64,000 bases of DNA from Coturnix japonica (Eukaryota > Chordata > Aves > Galliformes > Phasianidae): contig NC_029520.1 of NCBI RefSeq assembly GCF_001577835.2, forward strand, positions 51,283,457 through 51,347,456, written 5' to 3'. The notes below the pieces were generated by a model. The model was not told the DNA's origin and searched no databases. It worked only from the letters and a program-made list of their open reading frames with translations. The position numbers and the translations under genes were made by a program. Shown here piece after piece: positions 32,711 to 45,099 of this stretch; the first letter of the stretch is position 1, and the number at the start of each line of letters is the position of its first letter.

Positions 32711-34668
32711 CGGTGTAATGGCGTCTGTGGAGCTCGCTGGCCTCCAGACTTCGCGTTGTGGAAATTTCACTCGACAGGGTGTGGGCATCTTTATAAAGCT
32801 TAAATAAATGTGTCCTCCTCTTCACATACCAACAATAATAGCAATTAAAGAAGTCATTAAGCTGTTGTGGGAGGCATTTGGGCCTAATGGAAGTGAGCTG
32901 TTTGTGAAAATGAGGTTCATCAACCCACTGGTGATGACATTGTGTCAGTTATAGTTTTCCTCTTGTCCTAATTTTGCTCTAAATTAATCTGTTTGGATAA
33001 AATCTGACTTTTATCTGGCAAGTCCTTCGTATTGCAGGCTCTCGTGTGATTGATACAGGTGCTGGCAGATCCAAATCTGTCTGTTTTCCTACCGAGAGCT
33101 TCCCTTGCAAGATCTCTTTCCTCAGGGTTTATGAGCTAAATTGGGCAAACAACTTCCTTCTTTCACAGCTATGAAGGATGTCAGAACGTTGCAACTTTAT
33201 GGCATTTCTCTGAAATTATTGCTTTGAAAGCTCTGAAATCTCAATTTCACCTTCTCGTGTCCTCACTCAGCTTTCTTGCACAACATTCCTTTAAAGCAGA
33301 GGAGAAAAGCAGTAAAAACAGAGATGAGGAAATAGAAACATGTAGTTTTGTTCCCTCACCAGTCCCAAAAACGCAGAATTCAGGCAGGAAAGCTTTGCAC
33401 AGGCAGCCACCAGATTTGGTTTGTATTTATCCTATTTCACAGCAGGATTTAACATCATGGTGAATGTTATTGATCCTCCTAAGGATATCTTCATGGCTGC
33501 CGGGTATTTGTTATAAGCCACAGTTTGCTTTGCTAAATGTTGCTGCGATGTTAGAGCTTTCATAGAGGGGAAGCTGCCAGCGATGTCCTCTTATCACAAC
33601 AGTAAGAGGTGGCTGGGAGGTGAGGTGACAAACCTTGGTGCAGCTATGAGATATCCAAACTGTGGACTCCATTTCTCATCCTGGCAGGACTTTCTGTGAC
33701 CATGGGAGGTGTTTTGGGTTGCTCTACACATCTGCAGTTCTCTAAGGCAGAACTGTAGAATCATTTAAGGCTGGAAACCAGTAGGAATTCTTACTCCAAA
33801 TGTCAACCCATCACCAGCAGGAGCAGTAATGCATACAAGCAAGTGTCTTTTAGGCTATTCCTTAACTTTCTGCATTAATCCTCTCTGAGATGAATGCATG
33901 AACACTTTCCTTACTCTTGCTGGTTGACTGTCTTTCTTTGTATGTTTACAGCCTCCAGTGCCACAGAACTCAGAGCTGACTCATCACTGATGACAGTGAA
34001 CATGTTTTGGAATGAAATAATAATGATGGAACAAGCTCCTTCCTTCTTGTTTATCCACTCTGGCTGCCAGTGCTAAACCTCATTTGAACTCATCTAAACC
34101 ATTCAGGGCTGTGCACCGCTCCTGAGGACACAAAGCCATTTCTTTACAAAACACGAAGGGACTGATTTGAATTTCCACAAGATCCTTCCTACTCTTTTCT
34201 CAGCAAAGTGAGCCGACCTTCAGTGCACTGTTTTCCCCTGGTGCTGTCACACATAAGCTGCATAAATGATACTTTTTCTTCCAAGGTTTTCTCTCTGAGC
34301 GACATGTGGTATGATAAGGATATTGTTTCCTTCCTATGTTCTCATCTCAGCGTATATTCTCTCCCCAAATCATTTGGGATTTCTGTCGGAAATCGTCAGA
34401 ACATCACAAGTATGTTTTCTGCTTGAGAAACATCTGTAAAAAGAGCAGGAAAAAGGAGATGTTTGTGTACTTAAGTTGTGAAGAGTGAAGGGCGAGAGCG
34501 AACAACGCAGAAACTCTTCATGCTGGCAGCAACAATTGTGCTTTTCTGGGCAGAAAGTCTTTTCCTGGCCATTTATTGTGGAGCATTTTACAGCTTGGGA
34601 AGATTAAAGGAAGAAGCCAGCACTCCATGTAAGTGATGAGTAACATTACTGAGGGCTTTTTCCCATAG
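32711..34668. other. Start of gene desert; nothing coding seen
   Basis: Unique-looking DNA after the CDKN3 promoter. Only one degraded CR1 end (33757-33815) is recognised. Short open frames have no homology I recognise. Confidence 0.65.
33757..33815 (-). repeat. Degraded CR1 3' end
   Basis: Inverted CR1-like tagaatcatttaaggctgg followed by a diverged region ending in atgtcaaccc. It is old and short. Confidence 0.55.
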
Positions 34669-34790
34669 GATCATAGAATTCTTAGAGGTGGAAGGGACCT
34701 TTAAAGGCCATCAAGTCCAACTCCAATGCAATGCACAGGAACACCACAGCTCCACCAGGTTACCCAGGGCCTGATCCAGCCTAATCAAAT
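34669..34790 (-). repeat. CR1 LINE 3' fragment
   Basis: Inverted CR1 end (gatcatagaattcttagagg, then ggaagggacctttaaagg and the caatgcacaggaacacc block). It is the same variant as the copy at 20871. Confidence 0.88.
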
Positions 34791-35940
34791 CTGTACATCT
34801 TGAGATGGGCTCAATGGACTCCTAAATGCTTCAGCACTTTGGATTCTCAGCCCTGTGCAAAAAACCACTGTGACAATGTCATTAAAGATATTTCCTTTAT
34901 GAACATTAAAGCCACTGATGAATGCAGTCCCACTCTCCATAGCCTTTCAGTACATCACCCTTCAAGCAGTAGCCCTGTCTACCCCTACAGCAGTGAGAAA
35001 AGTAGATATATGGGGAGAAAGTTAGTTTGTCAAGGCTGGGAAGTCAGGATGGAGCTTCCATGCACTGGAGGTGGAGGGGGGCACAGGCTGCAAAGGAGAC
35101 GTTTAGAAATATAAATACAAAGTATTAATACAAATGAATAGTAATCCAGTCCGTGTGTAATTCAGCTCAGTTCTACAATGCAAATGAGAACACTGCAGCT
35201 CTGCTGTTTGTTTGCTGCAATAGCCCTGCTCAGAAGCCCACATCAGGACAGCACCACATCCCCATAAGCACTCTCTTCACATCAACTTTTCAAGGTCACT
35301 GACTGCCTGAGCAACTCTTTTATGCAATTTCCTCCCATTAAGTACAGTAGAAGCAAGTCAGCCTTGGTACTTTATTTATAGATCCTGGAGTTCTTGCATT
35401 CTATTAACCAGGGCAGAAATGGGATGAATTTTTTATCCATTATGGACCTTGTGCTGCATAAAATATTGTGCATTTTTGCAGGAGGCTCTACTGTTATAAC
35501 CTTTGACACGTAATTAATGAGTCAGCTACCAGTGTTCTACTGATGTCTTGTATAAGCGTGGTGCACATGTATTTATCCACTTCGTATTCATTCAGTATAT
35601 TAAATTGACTTTGTTTGTAATGAGAAGTCCAAGCGCTCAGCTTCCCTGTATTTACCATGAACTGAGAAACAAGAACACATGCTGATGTGCCAAATGGTAT
35701 CAGGTGATGAAGCCAATACTTCCTGCATCTCATGCTCTTCTCTTCATATTTGCGCTTTGGACGCCACTTTAGGCTGCAAGACTGAAAGCTCTTCCCTGGG
35801 CCTCCATCGCTGCTGACTCCTTGGGAGCATCTGCTGGTGATCACAGAAGGGAATGAACTTAGCTTTGGCTGGCTCTGTTATTGCACACATGGACAGCAGC
35901 CTTAATGAGCAGTGTTTAGCTGAGTGCTCAGTAGGATTTT
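34791..35940. other. Desert segment with candidate conserved block
   Basis: No gene recognised. Bases 35310-35560 are AT-rich and repeat-free, with a run of TAATTAATGAGTCA near 35510 and CCATTATGG near 35437. They look like constrained non-coding DNA. Confidence 0.45.
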
Positions 35941-36133
35941 AATAGAATCACAGAATCACAGAATGGCTGGGTTGGAAGGGACCTCAAGGATCATGAAGCT
36001 CCAACCCCCCACCACAGGCAGGGCCACCAACCTCCACATTGATACCAGCCCAGACTGCCCAGGGCCTCATCCAACCTGGCCCTGAACACCTCCAGGGATG
36101 GACGGGGCATCTACAGCCTCTCTGGGCAGCCTT
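35941..36133 (-). repeat. CR1 LINE 3' fragment
   Basis: Inverted CR1 end with a doubled terminal unit (agaatcacagaatcacagaatgg). The body is very similar to the 39927 and 45868 copies (ccaccacaggcagggccacc, cacattgataccagccc). It stops abruptly after ctctctgggcagcc. Confidence 0.95.
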
Positions 36134-39066
36134 AGTCATTTTCATAAGGTTTTTCCAGCAGCCATAATTTCCCCTTGGGGTTTCAGCAGGTGGGACAACC
36201 ACTGTCCATCTGTCAGGATCTCTGCATCCCCTCTGAATGTGATTCCAGCGGTGCTGGGGGAGCGTGAGGGTTCAGCATAGCGAGGTCTGCTGGGGAACAG
36301 GGGCTGTGGCTCTCAAGCAGCTTATAGGATTCTTGGAGTAGACTTGGATCTCCGGAGATCTGCGAAAGCCATTAATCATGTGAAATTAAGGCAGTTAATC
36401 AAGTCTCAGAAACTGACAAAAGATTGTTCCTGAGGCTTTTTACCTTGAATATCTTTGGAAAATGAGAGTTTCAGCTTTCCACCTGATTCTCTCTGCCAGC
36501 TAATTCATTTTAGTCAGTAGCAACCCAAGGTCAGCCCCATGTGGCTGTTTCAGCTCAAGATGTTGCTTTACTCCTGTCCAGTTCCAGCTCTGCTCGGTGC
36601 TCATGGTGTCGTGGAGGTGCCGCCGGGTTCTGTAGCTCAGACTGGGGAAAGAGCTGACTCTGCACACCTCAGTTTGGGGTTGTTTGAAGCTCGAAGCATT
36701 TCTGTCATCAAAGAGATGCTATGTGCAGCAACGGGGGGCATTACTACCGAGCAGGAGCGTGCTCAAGGCGCAGGCTGTGGTCGTGCTATCTGCATTCTGG
36801 GTCACATAGAACCCCTAATTCAGCTAATCTTCTCTCATTACGTAATCTATGCAATTACTCTCAAACTGAATTGCTCCAGATGCTCATTTTTGCCCTGTTG
36901 GTTGTCTGCTGATTCCTTTGCTGTCAAATGCAGCAGTGGTAACAATCAGAGGTCCCCTCTAAAGACTGCATTTCTGCAGTGTTGCTTTTGCCATTGTCTC
37001 TGTTTGGCACCAGACAGGACTCTCTGCCATCTAGTTCTATTGATGGCAATTGAAATAGCCCGGTTTCACGTGCAGCTTCCTCGAGAAGGCAGATGAAGCG
37101 TTCAGGGATCCTGTAAACGATCTCCCGTAATTACCGATAGTAGCACCAGGTGGCGAGAGCAGCCTTCATTTCGTGCTTTGCTCAGCTGGTAGAAATAAAG
37201 CCGATACCGGCTCTAATGCAGCCTTCAATAGGAGAGGAAAGTTGCTTCTTCCACGTGCATTATTATCCCAGTTGATGTGCCAGGGCTTTCCCCAGCTTAT
37301 ATATGATGACACTGTCCTGCAGAGATGGCCCCCTCAGCATTTACCACCTGGTAAAGAAACACTACCGGGTTCATCCCTTGAAAGGTCAGGCTGTGAAGCT
37401 GTATTGACTTGGAGGATGTGCCTATGGATGACCTTGTGTTCCAAGAAAAAATGACGAAAGGAAACATTTGGCCAAGGTTAGAGATGCTGTCGTGCAGGAT
37501 TTGGGTTGCACAAGCATCGTATGATGCTCTATGCATCTCTCTTATTGAGATTTCATGGCATCCTTTTCCATGTGAGGCAGCACAGTGTACTGACTGGCTC
37601 GAGGATGGCTGTACTGGGGGGTGACATTAGTGTGTATTTGAATAGCTGTGCTGGGAACAGGAATGGCATTTGTAACTGAAAGTATTTTGTTTCAGCAGTC
37701 TTTCATTGAAATTAAAGTGGTCAGGACAGAGACTTTGAGTCTGCCTTGGTTTCCATGTTTGCATCACCAAGGCCAGTCCTTGTTGTCCACAGGTACCTGC
37801 AGACAGTGTGGCAACAGCAGCCCTGGCAGAGCCAAGTGAATTGCAGATGCTTCTCTGGCTCTTGTGCTGAGCATCCAGCGTGGATTTCTGTTGTTAAACA
37901 CAATGATCTCATGTAAAGTGACTTAGAATGAATAATGTAGAGCCCTAATTTCTGACAGCAGCCTACAACCCCAAGCCCTGGAACTATGGGGTGATAGCCG
38001 GGGTTGCTAATACTATGCTACATATGTGTGGTCTGAATCCATCTGCAAACCCAGAGCTGTTCATCATTGGTAGTGGTTACCTGTGGGCATGCATTCAGAG
38101 CACTGCAGGATGCTGGAGGGGAAGGTTAGATGTGCTGTAGGACAGTCCTGCTCTGCCAGGGGCCGTGCTAAACCTCTGCAGTTCTGGAGGTCAAGAACAT
38201 ATTGCTTTATTGCACAGTATTTTAAATCTGCACATGGGGCTCTTTGAAGAAAGGAGTTACAGCAGAAGGGAGATTCTGACTGTGCTGCTTCTCAACTGCC
38301 TGCAAATCGTATGTGACTGCCTTCCTTCTGCTGCTCTCAGCCTCGATAATGGAGCAGCACGGAACAAGACGTAATGGATTAGGAATCTTGTTGGAAGGAT
38401 TTTAAACCCTTGTTACACATCAGTCTGCAGTGTCCTCTTTCCATTCTGGAGAGAGTAATGTAACACAGCCATGCCACGATTACTCTGCTGATTAAGGGGC
38501 ATCATTATATGTCGCTTTTGGAGCTTTCAGCTTTGAAGCTAAAGACAAATAATGAAGGTGCAGAGCAGACCTCATCTTCTCTCTCCTGCTCTCCAGGTAA
38601 AATGCCTTTATTTGATTTATTACACACACCCCATAAAAAGGACATGGATTATTAAACATTGCCAAATCTTTCCGCTCTCATAAGCAATGCTGTTTGTGAA
38701 ATAGTCTACTTGCAGGTCTTTCCAATGCTGTTAAACATCCTACTAGCAACGTATCTGGAAACAAGAGTTCTTCAAGAGTTGTGTGATTGAAATACACAGG
38801 AGTTTCTTTCCTTGCTCAGAACACGTTTGAAATGGAAAACATAGTTCTGAGTTTTCATGTGCAGCCTTATCATACTCTACGGTTACAGTGTGAAATAGGC
38901 TTATTTAAAACATTGGTACTTCTCATCCACCTTCATTTACAGAGAGATCTGTCTGTTCTGCAGGTGTGCTCAGGGTGTCACTCAATAGATCAACAAGCAG
39001 AGAGGTGAGATGCCTGATAACAGACTTGGTGCACAGGTTGCCAGGCAGCTGTTTGCCATGTGTATC
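36134..39066. other. Gene desert segment
   Basis: No gene recognised in about 2.9 kb. It contains a 14-bp perfect palindrome GATCTCCGGAGATC (36347-36360), a CTCF-like motif (37143-37156) next to a CCGTAATTACCG-like site, and AT-rich unique DNA near 38450-38560. Frames of up to 185 codons here show no known domain. Confidence 0.5.
37143..37156 (+). promoter_or_regulatory. CTCF-like motif in the desert
   Basis: GCACCAGGTGGCGA matches CCASYAGRKGGCRS at 12 of 14 positions. The flank ccgtaattaccg (about 37125-37136) adds a homeodomain-type site. Weak evidence. Confidence 0.3.
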
Positions 39067-39338
39067 AGAATCATAGAATGATAGAATGGCCTGGGTTGCA
39101 AAGGCCCACAGTGCTCATCCAGCTCCAACCCCCTGCTGTGTGCAGGGTCACCAACCAGCAGCCCAGGCTGCCCAGAGCCACATCCAGCCTGGCCTTGAAT
39201 GCCTGCAGGGATGGGGCATCCACAGCCTCCTTGGGCAACCTGTTCCAGTGCGTCACCACCCTCTGGGGGAAAAACTTCCTCCTATGATCCAACTTAAACC
39301 TCCCCTGTCTCAGTTCAGAATCATTCCCCCTTGTCTAA
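39067..39338 (-). repeat. CR1 LINE 3' fragment
   Basis: Inverted CR1 end with repeated terminal units (agaatcatagaatgatagaatgg), then the subfamily with caaaggcccacagtgctcatcc and the ctgctgtgtgcagggtcacc block, about 270 bp. Confidence 0.95.
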
Positions 39339-39926
39339 AGGATGATTATTCTTATTTCTTTAGCTGGTATTTTCTCAGTGCTGTCAATGCAAGACGTTGC
39401 AGACGTTAGATCTTCTCCACTACTGACCTTCACCATATGTCGCAGTGTCATGGCACATGATGAACCATCCTGTACCACTGGCTAATGATGGAGCACCAGC
39501 TTCTTCCTAGTGATCACTGAAACTAAGAGCAGCCCCAGGATTACGGTGGTTATGGTGAGTGTTGCCTTGAATATAATTTCCCAAATGCTTTTAGCTTTAC
39601 TGTGACAATTTTTCTCTAATTGCAGAAATAACAAAATGCCTTGAGCATATTTATTCACTTGAGTTTTATTTCATTTACTCATTATGAAAGTGTTAATAAC
39701 GGCCTGAAGGGAAGGAATAGAATTGAGTTTGAGCAATAGAGAGCCAAAGACAAGTTGGTTTAAAATTTTGCATAATGGACCATTATGCCCTTTGTAGAGT
39801 TTTTCTTTTCTGCTGTTTTATTTCCCCTTCTGCCACTTGATGGTTCTGAAAGCAGAAAGGGAAAAGAAGGCAACTGAGTTATGTGATACCGTGTGTCTTA
39901 GACTGAGTAACTGCTTGGAGAAGTCA
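39339..39926. other. Desert gap between two CR1 copies
   Basis: Mostly AT-rich unique sequence of 588 bp. No gene, RNA or recognised motif cluster. Confidence 0.55.
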
Positions 39927-40412
39927 TTGAATCACAGAATGGCCTGGGTTGGAAGGGACTTCAAGGATCACGAAGCTCCAACCCCCCACCACAGGCAGGG
40001 CCACCAACCTCCACATTGATACCAGCCCAGGCTGCCCAGGGCCCCATCCAACCTGGCCTTGAACACCTCCAGGGATGGACGGGGCATCCACAGCCTCTCT
40101 GGGCAGCTGTTCCAGCACCTCACCACTCTCACAGTAAAGAACTTCCCCCTGACATCCAACCTAAATCTTCCCTCCTTCAACTTAAATCCATTTCTCCCTG
40201 TCCTGCTGTTATCTGCCCTCTCAAAGAGTTGACTCACCTCCTATTTGTAGGCTCCCTTTAGGTCCTGGCAGGCTGCAATGAGGTCACCCCACAGCCTACT
40301 CTTCTCCATGCTGAACAAGCCCAGCTCCTTCAGCCTGTCTTCATAGGGGAGGTGCTGCAGCCCTCTGAGCATCCTTGTGGCCTCCTCTGGACCCTCTCCA
40401 ACAGCTCCTAGT
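39927..40412 (-). repeat. CR1 LINE 3' fragment, longest copy in the window
   Basis: About 485 bp of inverted CR1, from the gaatcacagaatggcctgg end through caacctaaatcttccctcc to the ctgaacaagcccagctcc and tggcctcctctggaccctc parts, the 3' end of the CR1 coding and untranslated region. It is 5'-truncated and carries no intact frame. Confidence 0.95.
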
Positions 40413-41118
40413 GCTTTCTCTCAGCAAGGAACAGTAGCTCATATCTTAGAGATCTGGAGGCCAATTAGGGACCTGCTGTCCCTGCTTTTCTGTTCCTTGC
40501 TCATAGCAGAGACTTCGGCACCATCAGTGAGTCAAAGACAGAGCTGGGCTGGAGGGGCAGTGCCTAGAGATCTTGTGTGGGGGCTCCTGGACATTGTATG
40601 CAGATATCTTGGGGTATGTGCTGCACACCTTGGCACCAGTTGGATCCCAGCTTGCTTAGCAGAAGGCTGACGTGCTGCTTCTCAGGTTCTGTCTTTCCCT
40701 CTTTTGGCAGAACGGTGCTGCGTTTCCATTTCAACACAAGTGTCAGGTTTGGTTTGTGAATTATGGTTATTAAACTCTTGTTTTATCTTCCTGAAAGACT
40801 TCTCAAATTATTTATACCATTACAATTTGTCAGAGGGGAAACTTCAAAGGGATTAAAATAAACATGTAATTTATTTGTAGTAGTACAGATAGCCTGGGAC
40901 TTTAATTCCCCTGAAGATTAGAGAGTGAAGAAAGCCCGTTTATCAGGTCAAATAGGAAATGTAATGCCATGCTGGATTAAATATCTTTGGTGCACAGCCC
41001 TCAGATGACACTGTTGTAAGGTATGTGCTTTGGTCTCTATTAAAGCACCATTTCACTTTCTTCCTGACAATATATTCATTACCATTTAACTTGTAATCTC
41101 AAATTCATGTCTGAATTA
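40413..41118. other. Desert segment
   Basis: No gene recognised. The right part (about 40860-41110) is AT-rich and repeat-free, with TTAAT/TAATG-type motifs, and could be weakly constrained. Confidence 0.45.
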
Positions 41119-41320
41119 TAGAATCACAGCATGGTTGGGTTGGAAGGGACCTCACAGCCCCCAGCCCTACCCCTGCCATGGGCTGGGTGTTCCCCAGCTC
41201 AGCTGCCCAGGGCCCATCCAGGCCTTAGGCACCTCCAGGGATGGGGCACCCACAGCTCTGGGCAGTGCTGGGGCCTCACTTCCTCTGAGGGAGGAATTTC
41301 TTCCTTTCTGCCAGGACACA
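41119..41320 (-). repeat. Diverged CR1 LINE 3' fragment
   Basis: Inverted CR1 end (agaatcacagcatggttggg, ggaagggacctcacagc), then a diverged body with tgcccagggcccatccagg and cacctccagggatgggg. It is older than the 39927 copy. Confidence 0.88.
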
Positions 41321-42879
41321 TCCCCCTGTTTCTCTGGGGTGATGCCGACCCCCGGATGCTGGCAGTGCCACCAGCCTCATGTTGACGTGATGTGTGCTAT
41401 CTGTATGTCTGGCTGCAAGGAAGTTATGATAAATATGAGTCTTCAAATTAATTCTCTAGTCCTGGAAATCTTTCTTGTGTCAGTCTGCAGCTCCTGCTTT
41501 GAGCAATGAAGTGCCCTGCAGAAGAGCACAGAATGCAGCAGCGTTTCTGTCATCCTTTCATTTTCCATCAGCCTTCATGGAGAGGCCATGCTGTGTGGCT
41601 CTCACAAGTCTGAGGATGGATTTCTTGCTGCTGTGTCAGAGCCCACAGACAATACTGAGCAACGCAAACCCAACAAGGTCCTGTGGCATACCACTGGTAA
41701 TGCTGATGTAGGATCGCACAACAGGCAGTGAATGTGGGCATGCACACTCACAAGCTGCAGGAGAGCTTTCTTCTTTGCTAATGAACTCACCCTTACTGCT
41801 GAGAAGGGTTGTAAGGTGCTCTGCTTGATCCCATCAGTGCTGCTCTATGCACATTCACAAAGACCCACTGGAGATGGAGAAGGGATCTTTTACTCAAACC
41901 CTCTGTATCCTCTCCATGTCTTCATCCTTTTGCTGATAAGTTTTTAAAAGCCATCGAGACAACAGCAAGAAAAACTTTTGTGTCCTTAAAAAATGGTCTC
42001 GAAGTTGTTCTGGATGTGGCTCAGCCCTGGGAGAGTTCTGCAGACCTTTTAGGTTCTGACACTGCTGCTGTTAATCAAAGAGACTCAGTGGCATCCTCTC
42101 ACTCTTACAGGGTCAGACTGGGATAACGCTCCCTCACCACTGATAAATCACCATTCATTAGGATGGCTAATGCTCTTCAAATGTAATTGCTTGGTTACAC
42201 GTGGAAGCAGATTTTCTCAAAGCAGGGGAAAAGACAGCAGCGCAGAATAAAGATTAAGTGCCTGCCAATTTTTTTGTCTTCAAAATGGTCATTTTTTTTT
42301 CTTTATTTTTTTAAACTTTAGGCCAAGTAGAAGTTGGGCTGAATGACAATTCTCTCAATTAATTATTCACGTTCTCTTGCAAGCAGCAGTCAGGGAACTC
42401 AGAAATGAAACACAGCTTATATCTCAGTTGATTCTTTGGGGAGGGTTGTTTTCTTTTTGAGTTAGGGTGAAGAGAGGCATCATGCTTATATATGAGCATG
42501 TGTCAGCTGTGTCCTGAGCATGGGGCACCTCCTCTGCATGGCACAGCTGGGCTGCAGGTGCCCCTCTGTTGGCCTGGGCACGAGATGGCTGTGTCATGGA
42601 CGGCAAGCTGGGGAGGGCATCTGTGTGCCCTAGAGTTGGGGAACTGTGCAGTAAACCTCCCCTTGGTTTGCCCTGCTGTGCCTGTTGGCTGCCTGGGACC
42701 CAGCTTGGTAGGAGCACTCAGCCAAGCACTGCAATGGGGGATGCTCTTAGGAGATCTCATTGCCCTTCTGAACACCTCTCCATTGGGATGCCCAGCTTGT
42801 CAGGACTGTTGCTGCCCTGCTTATGACCTTCATTGGAGACTGGTGAGGCAACCAGCCCACAGCAGGGGACTGGGACTAG
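41321..42879. other. Desert segment
   Basis: No gene recognised. A T-rich run lies at about 42268-42312, followed by a homeodomain-type CAATTAATTATTCAC (about 42356-42370). The 42490-42870 part is GC-richer, with overlapping frames on both strands but no known domain. Confidence 0.5.
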
Positions 42880-43100
42880 GTCATAGAATCATTGAATATC
42901 CCAAGTTGGAAGGGTCTCACAAGGATCATTAAGTCCATCTCCTGGAACGGGAGCACCCAAAAAGCAGGCCATATGACTCAGAGTGTTGTCCAGATGCTTC
43001 TTGATCTCTGTCCATGACCACTGCTCTCTGGAGCAGTCCCCTAACCTCCCCCAACCCTCTCCTGACTCAGCTCCATGCCATTCCCTCCTGACCATCCTGA
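42880..43100 (-). repeat. Diverged CR1 LINE 3' fragment
   Basis: Inverted CR1 end (catagaatcattgaatatcc, agttggaagggtctcac), then a subfamily body with gatgcttcttgatctctgtc and ccatgccattccctcctg. It is old. Confidence 0.82.
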
Positions 43101-43389
43101 GTGCTTAATATCCCTTGAGCTTCCTGCTCACCGCTTGCATCATTTTGGTGGAAGGAATAGAGGGATCATGGAAGAGACTCGAAGTTCATTACAAAATAAT
43201 TAAGGCCTCTATCAAAGTAAATGTTCATTTCAAGAGTAAAGTTTTGATGGCCCGCTTGTTATCTTGTATAACCTAGAGCATAAGAAGCCACAGTATCCCC
43301 TTACGTCGAGCTTTTCTTGCTCCCCTGCTGGAATATTTAACTGCCTTTTCAGCAAGAACTTCTCCTGCCGTGGAAGTGCTGCCCAGATT

Positions 43390-43740
43390 GCAAAGCTAAC
43401 AAAATGGAGCAGAACAATAATTTCTGCCAGCCTCTTATTTTTAATGTTCTTAGCTTCTATTTGTAATTACAGCGGTGCACAGTTTTCAGACGCATATGGG
43501 GATTTTCATTTGATAGTGTTCAATTATAACGATTGTGTTGCGTCTCATATAATAAAATGTTTTCCATATGTTAGATATAATAGAAGTATAATATCCCCCA
43601 GTGCTTTCTGCAATGATCTTCGTATTAATGCAACATTAAGATGGCGTGAAATGTGTGTGTTTGGTCTCCAAAGGCACAAAGGCAAACATTTAGTTTTATA
43701 TCCCTGAGAACTGCCATTGATTTCAGTGGGACCATGGCTA
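43390..43740. promoter_or_regulatory. Candidate conserved non-coding block
   Basis: 350 bp of AT-rich, repeat-free sequence with TAATTA (43464-43469), two CATATG E-boxes (43493-43498 and 43565-43570), several AACAAT/ATTGTG SOX-like sites and few CpGs. One frame is open through part of it, but its product resembles no protein and has low-complexity composition. An enhancer role toward BMP4 is a guess from location. Confidence 0.35.
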
Positions 43741-44193
43741 AATGTGTGTGTGCTTGTAGAATAAGTCTTCTTGATTAAGCAATTCCCTCCAGCGCAGTGT
43801 TAGCAAGGGAAGCTGCTTCCAGTGCACAGTGTTTCTGCCCTGCTCTGTGGATGATGGCATTCACACATTGGCTGGAGCACTCTGCATATGTGGGTGGCAA
43901 AGTGCTCTTATTTGCAAGATAAACATCATTAACGAGTGTTAAAGTTCCTTTACTCCCAGTGCTTTCTGATGCCTTGTACTGTACACAACTTTATGTGCTT
44001 GGTTCTAACCCCACAGCAAGGTTAGGTACCCGATACCTAACTCTCCCATTTAGGAACCTAGCACTTGCTTTTCAGATATTTTTGGGCATGAACACTGATT
44101 TTTCACTATTGGGAGCCAAGGAAAAGTGAGCATGTGCTCGTCATATGTGTTAGGCCAGGGCTGAGGGTGATTAGTAAGCCAGTGGGAAGCCCT
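43741..44193. other. Desert segment
   Basis: About 450 bp between the candidate conserved block and a short CR1 end. No gene, repeat or motif cluster recognised. Confidence 0.5.
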
Positions 44194-44276
44194 TCATAGA
44201 ATTATAGAATCATAGAATTACCCAGGTTGGAAAAGACCTTGAAGATCATCAAGTCCAACCGCAGCCTAACTTCAGA
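44194..44276 (-). repeat. Short CR1 LINE 3' end
   Basis: Three terminal units (catagaattatagaatcata and on), then ccaggttggaaaagacc and tcatcaagtccaacc. Only about 80 bp remain. Confidence 0.9.
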
Positions 44277-44459
44277 ATGAAAGTGGAGCTGTTGGCGTGG
44301 ATGTTTAACATTGGAGAGTGGTCACATGAACACCAAACAGAACACAGAAATTATGGAGGTCCTGTATCTGGTCCATCTATTGATGTGCCTCTGGTCCCAG
44401 GTTACTTTCTCCTCCTCCCATCCAACAACCTCTGTTGGTTTTTAATTCGCCAGCCATAA

Positions 44460-44870
44460 CACACGTCTCATTACCCCCTTTAAAAGTTTCTAAATAGTCA
44501 TCTTAAGACGTTAAATTGGCAAAGGAGCTCTAATCTCTTCTTGGATTTTGATTTTTAGTGTTCCCCATTGTGGATCAATCTGGAACGCTGCATATGGCAA
44601 TCCCCACGTCGGGTAATCACGGTTATTATTGCAAGTGTCCCCCAGAGAATCTTAACAACTGAAGTGGGCAATTATCTTATTTTAAATTTAATTTTAAAAT
44701 GATCCACATAAGGAGAAAAGTTTTAATGTGATCAAAGGATTCATTTCAATAGCAGCTCCTGTCTCTTTGGTGTAAGCAGCGATTGATGCTCGCAGCCTCC
44801 AGCATCTATCAGGGCTGAGTGCGCATCTGGTATTGACAGCACACGATGTTAAGAAATGCTTCAGTCTGTA
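44460..44870. promoter_or_regulatory. Candidate conserved non-coding block with TCF/LEF site
   Basis: Repeat-free 410 bp with a perfect TCF/LEF-type ATCAAAGG (44731-44738), runs of TTAAATTTAATTTTAAAA (about 44682-44699), GGTAATCACGG and CATATGG motifs. The base make-up differs from the flanks. An enhancer role is inferred from motif density and the BMP4-flanking desert. Confidence 0.35.
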
Positions 44871-45099
44871 ACAACAGCCATCAATCTCATGGGTTTTTTT
44901 TTACCCCCCCTAGAATTGTGCAGCATCTCTGTAGAACTGGAGCTGTGGTTTTACTGAAGTATTATGGACATTACACCATTACGGACTGGGCAGCATCCTC
45001 TGTGAAGGGGTAAGTGCAGGGCAATGCAGGTTGGACTGATGAAACCTAAAGCCCTTCTCAAGCTTTATGATTCTTTTGTGAAAGAGATGCTATTCTCAG

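Noticed and set aside
36347-36360. Perfect palindrome GATCTCCGGAGATC
   Set aside because: 14-bp palindromes occur by chance in a window of this size, and nothing around it suggests function.
36539-37096. 185-codon plus-strand frame in the desert
   Set aside because: No recognisable domain, no splice or promoter context, and ordinary codon composition for non-coding DNA.
43264-43707. 147-codon plus-strand frame at the candidate conserved block
   Set aside because: The AT-rich product has no domain. Regulatory DNA is a simpler reading.
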